From Antedon mediterranea (lineage: Eukaryota; Echinodermata; Crinoidea; Comatulida; Antedonidae), in the NCBI RefSeq assembly GCF_964355755.1, contig NC_092671.1:20984001-21048000 (forward strand): DNA of 64,000 nucleotides. Reading direction: 5' to 3'. A program made the translations under genes and the position numbers. Below are positions 22,247 to 34,424 of the stretch, one piece after another; positions within the stretch are counted from its first letter, which is position 1; each line of letters begins with the position of its first letter. The notes below the pieces were generated by a model, which was not told the origin of the DNA, did no database searches, and was given only the letters and a program-made list of their open reading frames with translations.

Positions 22247-24200
22247 TAAAATGTAAATGTCTGCCATAATTTGTTAATTTTAAATTTATAGTGTTAATAA
22301 ACTTTGAAATGTTACCAATTAATTATTGTGTCATTATTGCTTGGCTCGTTTACCTAATCAATTTTCATCGTTGCTATCAAATTACTTAGCTTAAAAAACA
22401 TGTGGTCTAGGTGTGGGCGTTTTTATTTGATTATGACACCTCTGCATATGCGCATCAATCAAATCCGCGCTCTCCTATTTTTATCACACATGCTCTGCAT
22501 CAACACGGAAAAAAAAATTGTAAATGAAAAAGTAAAAAAAAAAGTTTTTAGATTAGAAACGGGGTAACTTCTTCTGTCAGTCTGTTTTATTGCCGAAATA
22601 CGATAGCTCAACAGACACGTTTAATATTTGTCTAGACAAAACCAAGCACACGTGCTGTAACAAGTTTGATTTGCTTGCTGCCTCCACCGTCGTGACACCA
22701 GTCTGCGTGACACACACTATTCATCATGTCCAAAAAACAGAAGGTGCAACATCATTTAACCTACTATTACTGTATAATAATAATATTGTATACAGGCTAT
22801 CCTGCGATATTTTTGCTATAAAATAAGAGACCCACAGATAACCGATATGAAAATTCTAGAGTAGTAGTACTCTCTATCTGGTACTAGGCCTCTAAGTAGG
22901 AAGAGGAATAGGCGCGTGCGCAATGAGCGGGAGGGATTTGAGGCCGGGAACAAAGGTGAACGATCCGAAATTATTTTCATTGCGGTTCAAGCGTCGATAT
23001 CTAGACTGTATCAAGTTACAAGGGCCAAAGCGTCTAGTTACGCACTACCCTGGCGGTGTCCCTTTGTACGAATTAATTAAAGTTACAATTCTATATTTAG
23101 AAGTTGGCCCAGCTTACGCCGCCGCGAGCGTCGATATCTGAGTCATGCTACATCCAGGGACCAATACGTAGTTACAACAAAGTGATATCCTCCCTATTTG
23201 TAAGAATCGGCAATTCATTCGGAAAGCACAGCGTACTAAAATGTTCATTCAGAAGGCGAGCGCAGAAATGCATATTCATAATAATGCTCCCCTAAAATGG
23301 GACGAAATAGGACGCCCTCACTCGGATTTTCATAGAAAGTCTTTGCGAAAAATACTTTCGCCACCCTGAAGTTCGGAACTGTGAATAAGTGAGGTGTGCA
23401 AGACCCTTAACAGATGATCGAATCAGAGTGCGTTAGCGGATCTCGAACACCATAAAATGCATTTTTTTTCTGGGCTTCGCCCAGTGTATTTAGCCTACGG
23501 TCGCGTATGCCCCCCCGCAAAAATAATCTTGGATCCGCCCCTGGCTAGAGCTCGTGAAAAACAATAAACAGACCGAAATTATGTTCACCGTACGTACGTA
23601 GGCCTAGGCCTATTTGCCGTTAAAAACACATTGAGAAACAATAATTTACTACTGTAACATGTTTTATGGGTACATAATGTAACTTTTAAAAAAGGTAAAT
23701 TAAATTAGCTTAATATTAATAAAGTAGGCCTAGGCCTATCAGTATCTATATATAAATTTACGTAAGGGCAAAATTCGGTAAATCGCGCCTTACTTCTAGA
23801 ATTTTTACTCGATGGTATATAAAGTTGGTTCGTACTTTCGGTACTGATTTTAACCACCTGATGTAACCCTGTTTACTAATTAAATTAAGTTAGATAATTA
23901 GTTATTGACGATTAAAACGAATTTAGGTTCAACGATTTGCCCCAAATAGGGGTGTTTTCCGATCGTGGTATACACTGTCTAATGGATGTCCATCTTGAAA
24001 AATACCCGCCACAAAAATGCGAGGAGGCTTCGCATTTTCCTATCTCCTCCTACGATAATTGTTTTTAATAGCTGAAAACCGGTTGAACAGTTCGAGTACA
24101 GCATCATAATGTTGAAGACAGGCCGATTTTCTTTAAAAAATACTATTTTGATACATTTAATATACGTTTTTACAAATGTATTGATTTGTGATGAATGGAA
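22247..24200. other. Tigger 3' part and unclassified inserted DNA
   Basis: This holds the transposase 3' flank and then DNA without a recognised gene. CCGCCCCTGG near 23536 resembles one end of a hAT-type element (CAGGGGCGG when inverted), but no partner end was found. Several short Met-started frames have no family resemblance. Confidence 0.4.
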
Positions 24201-24960
24201 CATTCCAAATTATTTGGTTTAACCATATAGGTATAGATTTAGATTTATGGGCCTCCTTGGAGAATAAACATAAATAGTATTGCAATGCTGTACAATACTG
24301 TTAAGGTATTAACCACTTTTGATCGCAATTTGAATCGCAAATTTCTTACTGTGAGTGTTGGTACTGTTAGATGTAATATAAAAATATATACAAATAAACT
24401 TTATTACTGTGAGTGTGGGTAGGCCCTACTGTTAGATTATAAACATATAATATACAAATAAACATTCCAAATTATTTGGTTTAACCATAGAGGTATAGAT
24501 TTAGATTTATGGGCCCCCTTGGAGAATAAACATAAATAGTATTGCAATGCTGTACAATACTGTTAAGGTATTAACCACTTTTGATCGCAATTTGAATCGC
24601 AAATTTCTTACTGTGAGTGTTCTGTTAGATGTAATATAAAAATATATACAAATAAACTTTATTACTGTGAGTGTGGGTAGGCCCTACTGTTAGATTATAA
24701 ACATATAATATACAAATAAATAAACGTTATTACTGACAGTTGCTTCTCAACGTTTGTATTAATTAATAATTTAAAAATATATAAACGTCGTAGTGGTGTA
24801 TCGTTACATGTACTTTACAATTTCAATCGACTATGACAGTGAGAGTTTTAACAAAGTACCGTATTAAATCGTAAATGTTTTACTGTATTTAGTGGTATAT
24901 TATTTATAGGCCTATAAAACATTAAAAACAATATTTCGTTACTGAGTGGATAAGAATATA
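24201..24960. repeat. Dispersed repeat with an internal 262-bp tandem duplication
   Basis: Sequence from CATTCCAAATTATTTGG to AATATACAAATAAA is present twice in tandem (about 24201-24462 and 24463-24723). The whole region through ACTGAGTGGATAA (about 24951) recurs in inverted orientation at about 40131-40600. TIRs were not located, so the repeat class is unknown. Confidence 0.65.
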
Positions 24961-25975
24961 TTTTAAAATGTTTCCTCTTTGTACCTATCTTCTTCCCCCA
25001 TCCCTCAACCCTTAATGTTACATACAAAACACAAATTGGGTTTGTTTAAATGAGTCCAAATAAAAAAATTTGACTCATTTTGTTTCTCTCTCGGAAGTAA
25101 TTCCCAGGGTGCTAATTTTGGTTGACTACATAAATCATTGTGTATATTTATTCGTTTCTGTAAACGACAATGTATTATAGTCCTGCGGTACGTACATTTG
25201 AAATCTCCATTTTTTTCTCGCTGGAAATACTGTGTATTCGAGAACCATCTGTGGGCACGACCTAGATGGTACGCGAGCGAAGCGAGCGTGCCATCTAGTT
25301 TATTTAATTCAAACTACAGTAGCTTGACACAATCATAGCCTAGGCCTTCCCTACGCTAGACCGCGTACCGGGCAGCATTCGGACCGGTGATTCAAGCATT
25401 TTCAGTGACAACGTGATAACTTCAAAAATATGTTTTCAGGAAACTGGAATTTCGAAAAACCGGAAAATATATGCCTGCCCTAGGGTGTCCGGTATTGGGA
25501 GAGTTGACTGTAGTATCTTCACAAGCATGAATCACTTTTAAACAAAATTTGGTACTCATAAATTTCAGGTCAAATTTCATCATATGGCAATACAATTACG
25601 TGTCAAAATTTATTTTCAATGAAATAGAGTACTTTTCAGGCAATTTTAAAGCAGAAATGTCACTAAAACATTAATAAAATCCATATAAAGTAATACACTA
25701 ATAAAAACGGCTCATCCATAGCGTTACTTTTAAGATTTCGCCGTTATCACGAAAAAGCAAATTTAAAATAGCCACTTGAGCAATTCAATTACTTCCGGTT
25801 CGTATGCAGAAATATTTCCGTGACGTCATCTCGGGTGCTTCGCTTGGTTAGTTACACACACGAGTTGTTGGACACTGTATTTCTCTATTGTATTTCGCAT
25901 TCTTTTGTTTACGTAATCAATCTCTTGAGGCACTTTTGTTAAAGTTAACTTTTGTTGGTGTTAAATCAAAACACA

Positions 25976-26351
25976 ATGCCGTATTGTGCAGCATTTAATT
26001 GTACCAATACAACAAGTGGAGGATAAAATCGCGACCGGAATATAGGATTTTTTTCCTTCCCAAAGTCTTCGGGTCTGAGAAAGGCATGGATCCACGCCGT
26101 CAGACGAAAACATTTCCAGCCTAGCAAATTTGCAACGATATGTTCGGAGCACTTCTTGGAAGAAGACTTTGCGAAATACCCACCTAAACTTCGTGAAATA
26201 TGGGATTCAAAGAAAAAGTAAATTTGAAATTGAAAGACGGGGCAATACCTTCGAAGGTTACATTGCCTTCAGAAAGCACCGCCACCGAGAAGATCCCAGG
26301 CCCAGCTGCTAGTCGTAGTAGAGGCGCCTTTCAAAAACGTAGGCGAAGAGA
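25976..26351 (+). pseudogene. THAP zinc-finger exon of a Kolobok transposase, with in-frame stop
   Basis: From the ATG the frame reads MPYCAAFNCTN, then an in-frame TAA at codon 17 (26024-26026), then FFSFPKS, LRKAWIHAV, and CSEHFLEEDF. This is the C2CH signature of THAP (Cys4, Cys9, then Cys-x2-His in CSEH) with the expected FPK, W and F positions, which in the family bind DNA. A shift after about 26217 leads into a frame with KLKDGAIPSKVT, the usual sequence just after a THAP domain. The segment ends at AGAGAA followed by GTAAGT, a good splice donor. The stop and shift make it a pseudogene. In the host context it belongs to the transposon and not to a cellular THAP gene. Confidence 0.8.
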
Positions 26352-26825
26352 AGTAAGTGTTGTTTTTACTTTTTCATTATTGCACTAACTAGGCTTACCA
26401 CCACCGCCGAATTTACCTGCCTGGATCGACAGGACAGGCCCCCTATGCCTAACCTCCACAAATTCTCATTTTAATGATAATAATAATAATAATGCCTTGT
26501 CAGTTTGGATTATAATATAAATGATGTGAATGAGAGGATGGTGTGTGCTGATCAGATAATGCAACAATTTTAAGTAGGCCTAGGCCTATATTATTATTTT
26601 ATTTATTATATGTCAAACAACAATATGTTTTATATACTTACAATAAAAAATAATTCAGGAAGGTTTATTTTTTTTTATTGCTAATTCGGTTCATTCAGTT
26701 AATTTATTCATGTTTGATATTATTTGCATAATAATAGTAATACAAGTTACTTTTACTTCTACAGAACTAAAGTGGTTTATTGAAAATAATATGTCCAGTG
26801 TAAATCATTTCTTGTATATTTTTTT

Positions 26826-26999
26826 AATAGAATATATTGAAAAGTTGCTAACTGAAGTGTTTGAAAGAAGACGAGCGAAGTCAGTCAAGATGCTCTTATG
26901 AATTATGCAAAAGCACCACCGGCCGTTAACGCCACATACCAACCGTATGACAAAGCAGACTTGGTCAAGAAAAGATGTACTCGTTTTCCAACTAAATAA
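26826..26999 (+). pseudogene. Probable C-terminal remnant of the Kolobok transposase
   Basis: Two overlapping frames together resemble one C-terminus: YIEKLLTEVFERRR in one frame and, one shift later, MNYAKAPPAVNATYQPYDK followed by ADLVKKRCTRFP before a TAA at 26997-26999. The polar segment ending in TRFP near the stop is reminiscent of endings I associate with THAP/Kolobok transposases. The DDE core between this and the THAP exon was not recognised, so most of the gene is deleted or decayed. The assignment rests mainly on its position inside the Kolobok element. Confidence 0.45.
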
Positions 27000-28550
27000 C
27001 ATTTTAATAATCAAGGTAATAAAGTCCTTATTTGCATGTCTTACAATACACATGGTGAAACATACAGTAATTATATATGTTCTTGTCAGTATAAACTTAT
27101 AAAAATAGTTTTCAAAATTTTTTTTCTTTATCCTCAATCATGAATAAACTTAACTAAATAACTCTTTTGTTTATTGTTTTAATTGTAGGAACTGAACTTT
27201 GGCGAAACTGGTCGATTTCCAATCTATGCAACTGTACAATGTGACTGTACAATGTGCTAATTAGTCATGGAATTTTGGGGTATTTAAAGCCTACATATTG
27301 TTGCGCAGGAAATGCATTCCTAATAGTTGACACTACGCAAGACGGAAGTATTTTTCTTTTGCCCTTCCCAAGTAGCTTCCATACCCAAGTTGTAAACCTC
27401 CAGTAGGCAACATGGCGCGATATAGTCTGAAAACATAAAGAAAATTGTGATTAGTTAACAAAATAAATTTACCATCTTTAATGTCTCATTACAAGACAAG
27501 AAGTTGCATTGTTTTTATGGAAACTTGCCGGACCTTTGGGTCGGTAGTTGGTTTATTGAATTTGTTAATTTAATGTTGTCAGTTTTGTCATTAAAAATCT
27601 TATTTCCACTACAATACTGTTATACTTACAAACTGTTTCGTAATTAATTTGAGCGTTAATTCAAATATAGTATTTTATCAAACTTACTGATTCACTGGAT
27701 GATCATCGTCAAATGGACCTTCCTGTTTAACATAATGCCAGAAGGACACTTCAAGAACATCGCGGTCCAGACAGTTGTTTTTTAACCCAGTATGCTGTGT
27801 TATGCATCCAACCGCTCCCCCATTTTCTCTACCATCTCCTCTGTCTCATAACAACATACAGACTCAACAGCAGTTGTTGCTGTACAATGTGAGCACTTGC
27901 ACCTGCATAGAATCAACATTACAGCACTCAAATATATACTATATGCTGTTACTATACTAATTAATAGATGAAAATCAATATAAGCAAGGTCCTCCCAATC
28001 CCACCAAAAAAGCCCCAAACAAAAGCTAGGCTTCTGTAGCTAGCCTAGTAGAAATAGAATAAAGCCTATTACTGTGGCTAGCCTATTAGTATTGGCCTTA
28101 GTATTATAGAGTGTAGCAGCAGGCCTATAATTACGAAAAAATAATTACATTTTATTACAGTAAATATACTCAAAAGCCTAGTAAAATCAACAAATTTGAT
28201 CCAAAACAAAATGTCTTTCCCACCACCTTCCTCGCTGGCCGCATATGTATGGCCGTGATTTGTGTTTTTTTTGTGTTGTCCGATGCAGTCGGCGGGGGTA
28301 GAATCACAATTGTGAAAAGGCTACACATAACATACTTAGCTAACTAACGAATAATAAAGTATTAAAATGATTTTATTATAAAAACAGAAATAAGGAAGAT
28401 TTAAAGACTGTTTTACGATCGGTATTTAAACACTAACAAATATAACGTAGGCCTAGGCCGCGCCTATGACGGAGCCGATGCTAGCTAATTGATAGGCTAC
28501 AGAGCCTCCCGAGCCCGCTCCTCCCGAGTAGCCTATTTAAACATACCATG

Positions 28551-28630
28551 TTCAATTTCCTTCTCTTTCCTCCCTTCCTTCTCTTTCCTCCCTTCCTTCT
28601 GCCTCAACATCGTCTTCTTCTTCCTCATCG
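28551..28630. repeat. Polypyrimidine tract
   Basis: CTTCCTTCTCTTTCCTCCC-type sequence with TTCTTCTTCC following. It is a simple-sequence tract within the Kolobok element. Confidence 0.7.
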
Positions 28631-30039
28631 TCATTTTCAAATTCCCCAGCCTTTCTCAAAGGCTCATATTGGTATGGCTGAATTTCTAACGGAAAAGTTT
28701 CTTCTTCGGAATCGGAATACATTTTGCGAGGATTGGCTTTTTCATGTACTCATCCAGCGTGATCGTTTTCAGGGAAGATAGCGAAACCCGATATGACGTC
28801 ACGACTGTAAAGTTAATGAGTTGGCTCTAAACGCTCTAAATCGTATTTTCAAACGTCGATTTTAGCGGTAAAAATTGCATAAAAAATTTCAAAAAACCTA
28901 ATATATATTTTATTATACCTAAACAATCATCACAAATACTCAAATAGGTGTTGACATTTCTGCTTTAAGGGTTTAAAAAATGTCCATGAGTGCGCAGATT
29001 TTTGCACGTGCACTGCGCGTTAAACGTTACTGCATACTCTTTTTGTCTGATTTCTGTTGTACAACCTTTCTTTAATAATATCATCATATTTTGTTCACTT
29101 TTCAATTCGAATTTGCGTTATATACGAGCACGTCAAACGTGACAGGCTACGTACATGTAAGTTAACAAAATGGTGAAAATATGCTAAATTTTAAAAATAA
29201 TATAGATCGTCAGAATGCTCGGGAACACCTATTTTTTATTTCATTTTCTTGAAGTGTATGTATCATATGTATGATTTATTATGAAATTAAGAGAACAAAA
29301 GTTGATAAAGTCATCATTTATTGCATTTTAAATTTAAATCATTTTCTTAGGCCTAAATAACAAACTTAGTAGTCGTATCCCGCTGTGTAAGGGAATCTGA
29401 TTGAACAGTTACTGTTGCACAGCTCCATGAGTTAAGAAAATTTTTTGATTGGTCAATTGTGCGACCTGTATTGACCTGCAAAAATCTTATTTTATGTTCC
29501 AAACAGCGGTAACTGTGCACCAGTTTGCGGTACCCAATTTGCGGTAATGCTTTTATTTGATACGCCGCTCGAGTTTGATCACGTGACTGAGAATTTTCAA
29601 CTTTTCAATGTAAACAAGATCGTAGTGTTTGAAAGCATAAATAAAACACAAACAATTCATAATAATATTAATTCTTGTTTATTATGTTTAAAATTAATTG
29701 AAAATATGTTTACATTTACACATTTAATGTGAAAATAATGAAAAAATATGAATTAAAAACCAACCTACCGCTAATTAGATCAGGCCACATGGCTGGTCCA
29801 ATTAGCTGTAAGTAAGAAAATCTTAAAATGGACTAGTCCATGAGGTATTTTATTGGTTATCTGCACTTGGTGGATTACCCCTTGTTATTGTCAGGATCTT
29901 TTTTTTTTCTGTCTTAATCTTATCTCTTTTCTTATTTTGTTGCACGTGTGTATCTAATTCTGATCAACATAATATTGTAGAACTTTGTCATAAGATTGAC
30001 CTGTATCTGTACTGTAGATGTGCAAGAAACTTTGTTATT

Positions 30040-30415
30040 ATGACGTCAGAGTCACGCAGTGCACAGTACGCATGATTTTATGAAATTTTATGGTTGCTCA
30101 TAAATAAATAAGAATTTATTTTTCAATGAAACTTTACGAAAGTGTATTTCATAATATGGAGCAACTTTTGGCATGATCAAAATTGGGTGCTACGCAAAAA
30201 ATTACGGAAGTACGCGTATTTGAAATTTAAAAATGCGCAAAATTAATTTCTAATCAATGTTGCGTACATTTCAGGCCATTTGCGTTTTGCGCGCGTAAAA
30301 AGCGTAGAAAAATGGTTTTTGTAATTAATTTTTGTTTTTCATACCTTCTGTAGTAGATTACATTCATTTTGATGAACTTTAAATTTAATTGAAAAATAAC
30401 AGTGCATGTTGAACT
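30040..30415 (-). mobile_element. Minus-strand fragment of the array element family
   Basis: The segments ATGACGTCAGAGT, GCGCAAAATTAATTTCTAATC and TTTTGCGCGCGTAAAAA match, in inverse orientation, the 3' part of the array bodies. Neither terminal hairpin is present. Confidence 0.6.
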
Positions 30416-30419
30416 TTAA

Positions 30420-31865
30420 GTAGGTATCCCAATGAAATCGCACAGAGGGGTATCACTTTGGAAATATTAACAAAATTTGAATAAGTAGTATGACTTTGAT
30501 GGTAAATAAATCGTATTTACTTTTAATTAATACTTATAAAATTTATATTGTTTGAAAGTACTTCTTGTTTTAATCTATGTATAAATGTGTTTACAATTAA
30601 AATTAATGAAGTAGTTGCCGAGAAAATGCGATTTTAAAACGGTTCTAAAATCCCAGCGAGCAGATTTACGAGCGTTGAAAACCTCATTGGAAAATCCCCA
30701 TCAGTTTTCAAAACACCATTGAAGCTAGCGGATTAATTTTTGTTGTATGTTATCAGGCTTTAAATGAGCTTTAATTTGATATGAAAATCGTCTTGTATTA
30801 ATAGGTTTTTCGTAACGAAAAGTCAATTTTTTTGACAAAAATACAATTTTGAATCACCCTTTACGGAAAAATATTATGGATTTTGGTATTAAATTATAGC
30901 TAAATCTACATTGAAATGAAATCGATAAAATATAGATTACAAACGTATTGTGCATGGTAATTGTGCGAACTACATTTTAAAATGGGGCATAAGGCGTAAA
31001 TCCCGTTCGGAATTTTTAAAGATTCAACCGCACGCGTTTGTTGTGGTGTTTTCCGTTAAATAAATTAATGCACCCTATCAGCGAATGGTACGTTCCATAT
31101 TTTGAACACATTGTTTAGTTTTCCTCGCTGAGTTCGGCTCGGCCGGCTCGACGCGAGATGTGTGACAGCAGCTAGCAATGTGATCAGCGGAGCTTGACAT
31201 GTCCCTTTCCGTTGTAGAATATCTGTTTTTAGATATTAATAACAGCTTAAAATTGGTGTATTGTGCAGAAGATTTATTATGCAAGTATACAATCCAAATG
31301 CGTTGGGTTTAAATGTACCGAAGACATTTATTAAGCTAATTTACCAACGTTACATTCGACTCTGTATACGGCGGTCGAAAGTAATTAACTGGGACCGAAA
31401 TACTTTGACGGGAGCTACTGCTGATCGTGAGTAAGCCGTTACTTGGTCTAAACTTTAGCTCCGTATTTAAATTTAATAACGTACTTACGGTTAGAAATAC
31501 GAAAAGAAAACCATTTTTATAATGTTATATACTATTCAGGTAAACAATTAATTGTTTTAATTAACATTGATTATTTTAAATGAGTTTATTTTGACCCATT
31601 GTGTGTTTGTCATAGAGCATATCTTAGCCCGGCTTAGATTTGGTTTCATAATCATTCGGGCCTAAAATCTTGTTTATGTATTCAAAATTTATATATAATA
31701 GTATTTATGATTGAAATTATGAATATAAAGTATATTAAAATAATATAATAATCATACTTACCAAAAATTTGTGTGAAATAAAGGAAACAGTACACAAAGT
31801 TTTTAAAAATCAAACTTGAAATATTGTATAAAAAAAGCTAAACAGAAATTTAAGAAAAAAATTTA
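30420..31865. mobile_element. TIR element (TAGGTATCCC family), copy 2, truncated and inverted
   Basis: Begins TAGGTATCCCAATGAAA and is the inverse of about 18100-19555 of copy 1 at a visibly diverged level. The distal TIR is missing. Element S1 of the array family starts right after it at 31873. Confidence 0.75.
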
Positions 31866-33454
31866 GCGAAAATTAGATTTGAACTCGTCACTCTTGACGA
31901 GTTATTTATCCGCACGACAAATGCCGCGTTCACCTTACGAATTTTGCATACAGAAAAAAGATTACTTTGCATTATGACCTAAACTGAAGAATATGATATG
32001 TTGTTAGTGTTGAATTCTGTCAATTTTATGTCATGTAGTATATACGGTATAAACAGTATATTAAATCTGTATACATATTACATACAGTGTAGAATAGGTG
32101 AAATTACGGAACTCGCCATTTATTTCAATTTTTAATATGGCCAAGGTATCAAACTGAAACACTAAGATAGCAAATTCGAAAGGACATTATCTCAGCAACA
32201 ACATATTAACGTGTAGAAGAAATTTGAATACGTAAAATATAGATGCTCGCTCTTTTAAATGTGATGAACTATGACGCAAAACATGAAAATACAACTTTTT
32301 TTATTCAAATGTCCATATGATGACGTCACAACATCTGATTGGCAAAATGTTCACATGAATTCGTATCTACAATCTAATAGCTTCCAGAAAACGTTTTAAT
32401 CATGATTTGCTATAACAGATTGAAATTTACTGTAAAGATGAAAATACGTGACCCACATTATTTACATTTTTAGACATGATGACGTCATAAAAATTAAAAG
32501 ATAGTTGATTGACCTAGACAATATCAAAATCGAGGTGAAAATGGAAAAAGAATAAGTGGAGATGCGCTCTATTAAATGTGAGGAGCTACTGTATGACGAA
32601 AGATGCAAAAATCCTGTATTTTATATTCGCGTGGCCATACGATGACGTCACAATGTCTGGTTAGCCATATTGATGCATGATTCGATATCTACAACTCATC
32701 AACTTCCAGAATATGTAATTAAAAAAAAGTTCACCTCGTAGTTTAGAATCTATGACTGTTTAAATAAAGGCATAATTTTGACGAATCTTTAATTTTTTTC
32801 ATCAAAAACGCGCGCAAATTGTCCAATTCTACGTGCTCGTATGACGTCATTTTAAGTCGAAATTGTTTAAAAGTTTGTAAAATTACTAGAAAAGGCTGGA
32901 AAAACATAAATAACTCCAAAAAATAATGTTTTTAACGCTACGTGCACACCGCGCGTAAAAATTTTGGCGCTCATGGGAATTTTTGACATGCTCAAAATGA
33001 CATGAAACTTGTAGAAAATTGATTAGAATTTTTTTTTTTTCATTTTTAAATTTTTAATGCACGTGCGCGCATAACTCTGTGTAAAACACGCAATTTTTTT
33101 CCACAGAAAGTTAGCGCATGATATAAATTAAACTTTTGCAAAAGTTTCAATTTAAAATGTTATTTGGTTTTTTACCTATGTTAAATACGCGAAATTCATA
33201 AAATCGCGCGTAAGTCACGTTGCACAATTGTAAACAAGCTGAAAAGGTTCGCTGCACAACTTTATATGAATGACGATATGTTGAGAAAGTTACGAAATGT
33301 TACTGTATGTTTGCAAGTTTTTTTTTTATCTTTTATGTGTCTCTCCCATCTTTATTCATTCAATATTTATTCATTCAATAAAGTATATACAAAATTCATT
33401 ATTATAAATGAGGGTACGTTTATTTTAAATACATAATATAAAAATAACGCTTAA

Positions 33455-33500
33455 AAAAGAACGACGTTTCGACTCCATCATGGGGTCATTATCAAGTCCA
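33455..33500 (-). ncRNA. Hammerhead-ribozyme-like motif of the Penelope element (degenerate)
   Basis: On the minus strand TTGATAA is followed by a small hairpin (TGACCCC, ATGAT, GGAGTC), then GAAAC and GTCGTT. This order (CUGAUGA-like, stem II, GAAA, very short stem III) is that of the hammerhead motifs known in Penelope elements. The first box has two mismatches to CTGATGA and no stem I pairing was found, so it is probably inactive. Confidence 0.45.
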
Positions 33501-33601
33501 ATGAATAAAATATAAAACAACAACTAATTAAGTAGCACAAGCCAAGGGTCAAAGTTTAATAACAAAAGACCTATTGTCTAACATCCTGTCAAATGAAAAG
33601 C

Positions 33602-33871
33602 TTAAGCTTTTACAGAGTCACTTTTTTTATTCAGACTAGGTTTTAATTGTCTGATATACAACATTTCATAGATAAGACAGTCAAATTTGTTTTTGCATTT
33701 CGTAAGTATACTAAAACATGAATTAATTTTACTTGGATTAACAATCACGTTATGATCCTTCAAATGCTGTCCTATTAAGCATCTACTATGTTCAACAATG
33801 CGTTGGTAGAGGTGTCGGCATGTATATCCAACATAACTTGCATCGCACAAGTCACATTTAAATTTATACAC
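33602..33871 (-). CDS. Penelope-like GIY-YIG endonuclease domain
   Basis: The frame reads VYKFKCDLCDASYVGYTCRH near its start: a CxxC zinc-linker followed by the YVGYT form of the nuclease core, then an EHxxxxIGxHLKDH segment and a conserved FDCLIYEMLYIRQLKPSLN ending. In the family this domain cuts target DNA. It is out of frame by one base with the preceding RT C-terminal frame (33864-34424), so this copy is broken. The fragment is a recognisable C-terminus of normal length. It shares the family, but not close sequence, with the copy at 2630-3136, so two Penelope lineages are present in the window. Confidence 0.85.
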   Translation of the reverse strand: MYKFKCDLCDASYVGYTCRHLYQRIVEHSRCLIGQHLKDHNVIVNPSKINSCFSILTKCKNKFDCLIYEMLYIRQLKPSLNKKSDSVKA

Positions 33872-34424
33872 AACACATTGTTGACTTAGTAGGTTTCTTT
33901 TCGACTTTCCTAATGTTATCTTTAACTTTTTTACTTATGAATACAGGGACAATGCTTTTGTTTATCTTGTGACTTAGTTGGCATAGCTGTCGCTTGACGG
34001 AGTTCGCAGATTTCTGGTCTTTGAATGGCAGGATGATTCGCACTGGTATTTCGGATAAATCTGTTTCACCTTCTGCAGTGTTGTTATTGCTCTCTGCTGG
34101 TTTAAAGTTCTGTATGGTTGTTGTTATTAGTTCATCTGGATATTTCAGACGCTTAAAAATCTTCCTTAGAATTTCACATTCATCATTAAAAAGCTGGTGG
34201 GTCGACGATAGTTTGTAAGCCCGATTTAACATAGTTATAATAAGTGACCTTTTATACTTGTCAACGTGACTATTGTAGTGTAGCAATAAGCCTGTGTCTG
34301 TTGGCTTTCTATAAACCCGTGTGTGCAATTTTTCCAAATCTTTGGTTATCAGCATTCCTAGGAAAGGGATTGAATTGTTCACGGCAGTTTCCATTGTGAA
34401 CAAATGTTCCTTTAACCGAGACAA
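33864..34424 (-). CDS. Penelope-like reverse transcriptase C-terminal region and linker
   Basis: 186 residues. The segment NNSIPFLGMLITKDL followed by RVYRKPTDTGLLLHYNSH is the conserved C-terminal RT region (thumb side) of Penelope elements. Then come a helical section and a charged linker (FISKKVKDNIRK) leading into the nuclease. The frame ends a few residues before the CxxC linker because of a one-base shift near 33870. The upstream palm with the catalytic YVDD is not in this orientation but inverted at 34425-34745. Confidence 0.85.
   Translation of the reverse strand: MSRLKEHLFTMETAVNNSIPFLGMLITKDLEKLHTRVYRKPTDTGLLLHYNSHVDKYKRSLIITMLNRAYKLSSTHQLFNDECEILRKIFKRLKYPDELITTTIQNFKPAESNNNTAEGETDLSEIPVRIILPFKDQKSANSVKRQLCQLSHKINKSIVPVFISKKVKDNIRKVEKKPTKSTMCCV

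Larger units (their letters stand above)
16871..25510 (+). mobile_element. pogo/Tigger-type DNA transposon, 8.6 kb with nested insertions
   Basis: TIRs begin CAGTCAACTCTCCCAATACC and the right end is its inverse at about 25488-25510. TA flanks both ends (16869-16870, 25511-25512), the target duplication of the Tc1/mariner/pogo superfamily. H copy 2 shows the uninterrupted sequence GTTTGTAAT..ATCTTCAC at the same point, which confirms insertion. Inside are remains of a CENP-B-like transposase (17522-22246) and nested elements at 17580-19555 and 19791-21931, plus repeats at 24201-24960. Confidence 0.9.
25650..28964 (+). mobile_element. Kolobok-type DNA transposon carrying a THAP domain
   Basis: Ends AGCAGAAATGTCA / TGACATTTCTGCT with TTAA on both sides (25646-25649, 28965-28968). 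H copy 2 keeps the empty site CAATTTTAAGCG. TTAA duplication together with a THAP-domain transposase remnant (25976-26351) is the Kolobok combination; piggyBac lacks the THAP. The copy is 3.3 kb and its transposase is broken. Confidence 0.8.
16616..30415 (-). mobile_element. H element copy 1 (minus strand), fragmented by later insertions
   Basis: At the left edge a perfect hairpin (16616-16643) has arms AGGTTATATGCAT and ATGCATATAACCT. Read on the minus strand it is preceded by GACAGAATCAAG, the same kind of leader as the 3' modules of the arrays. The body continues at 16644-16870, 25511-25649 and 28965 to about 29105, recognised by alignment with H copy 2 (39547-40100). That copy also shows the empty sites for the Tigger and Kolobok insertions. 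29105-30040 is unassigned. A minus-strand fragment of the array family (near 30040-30415) lies at the right; the right boundary is uncertain. Confidence 0.6.
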
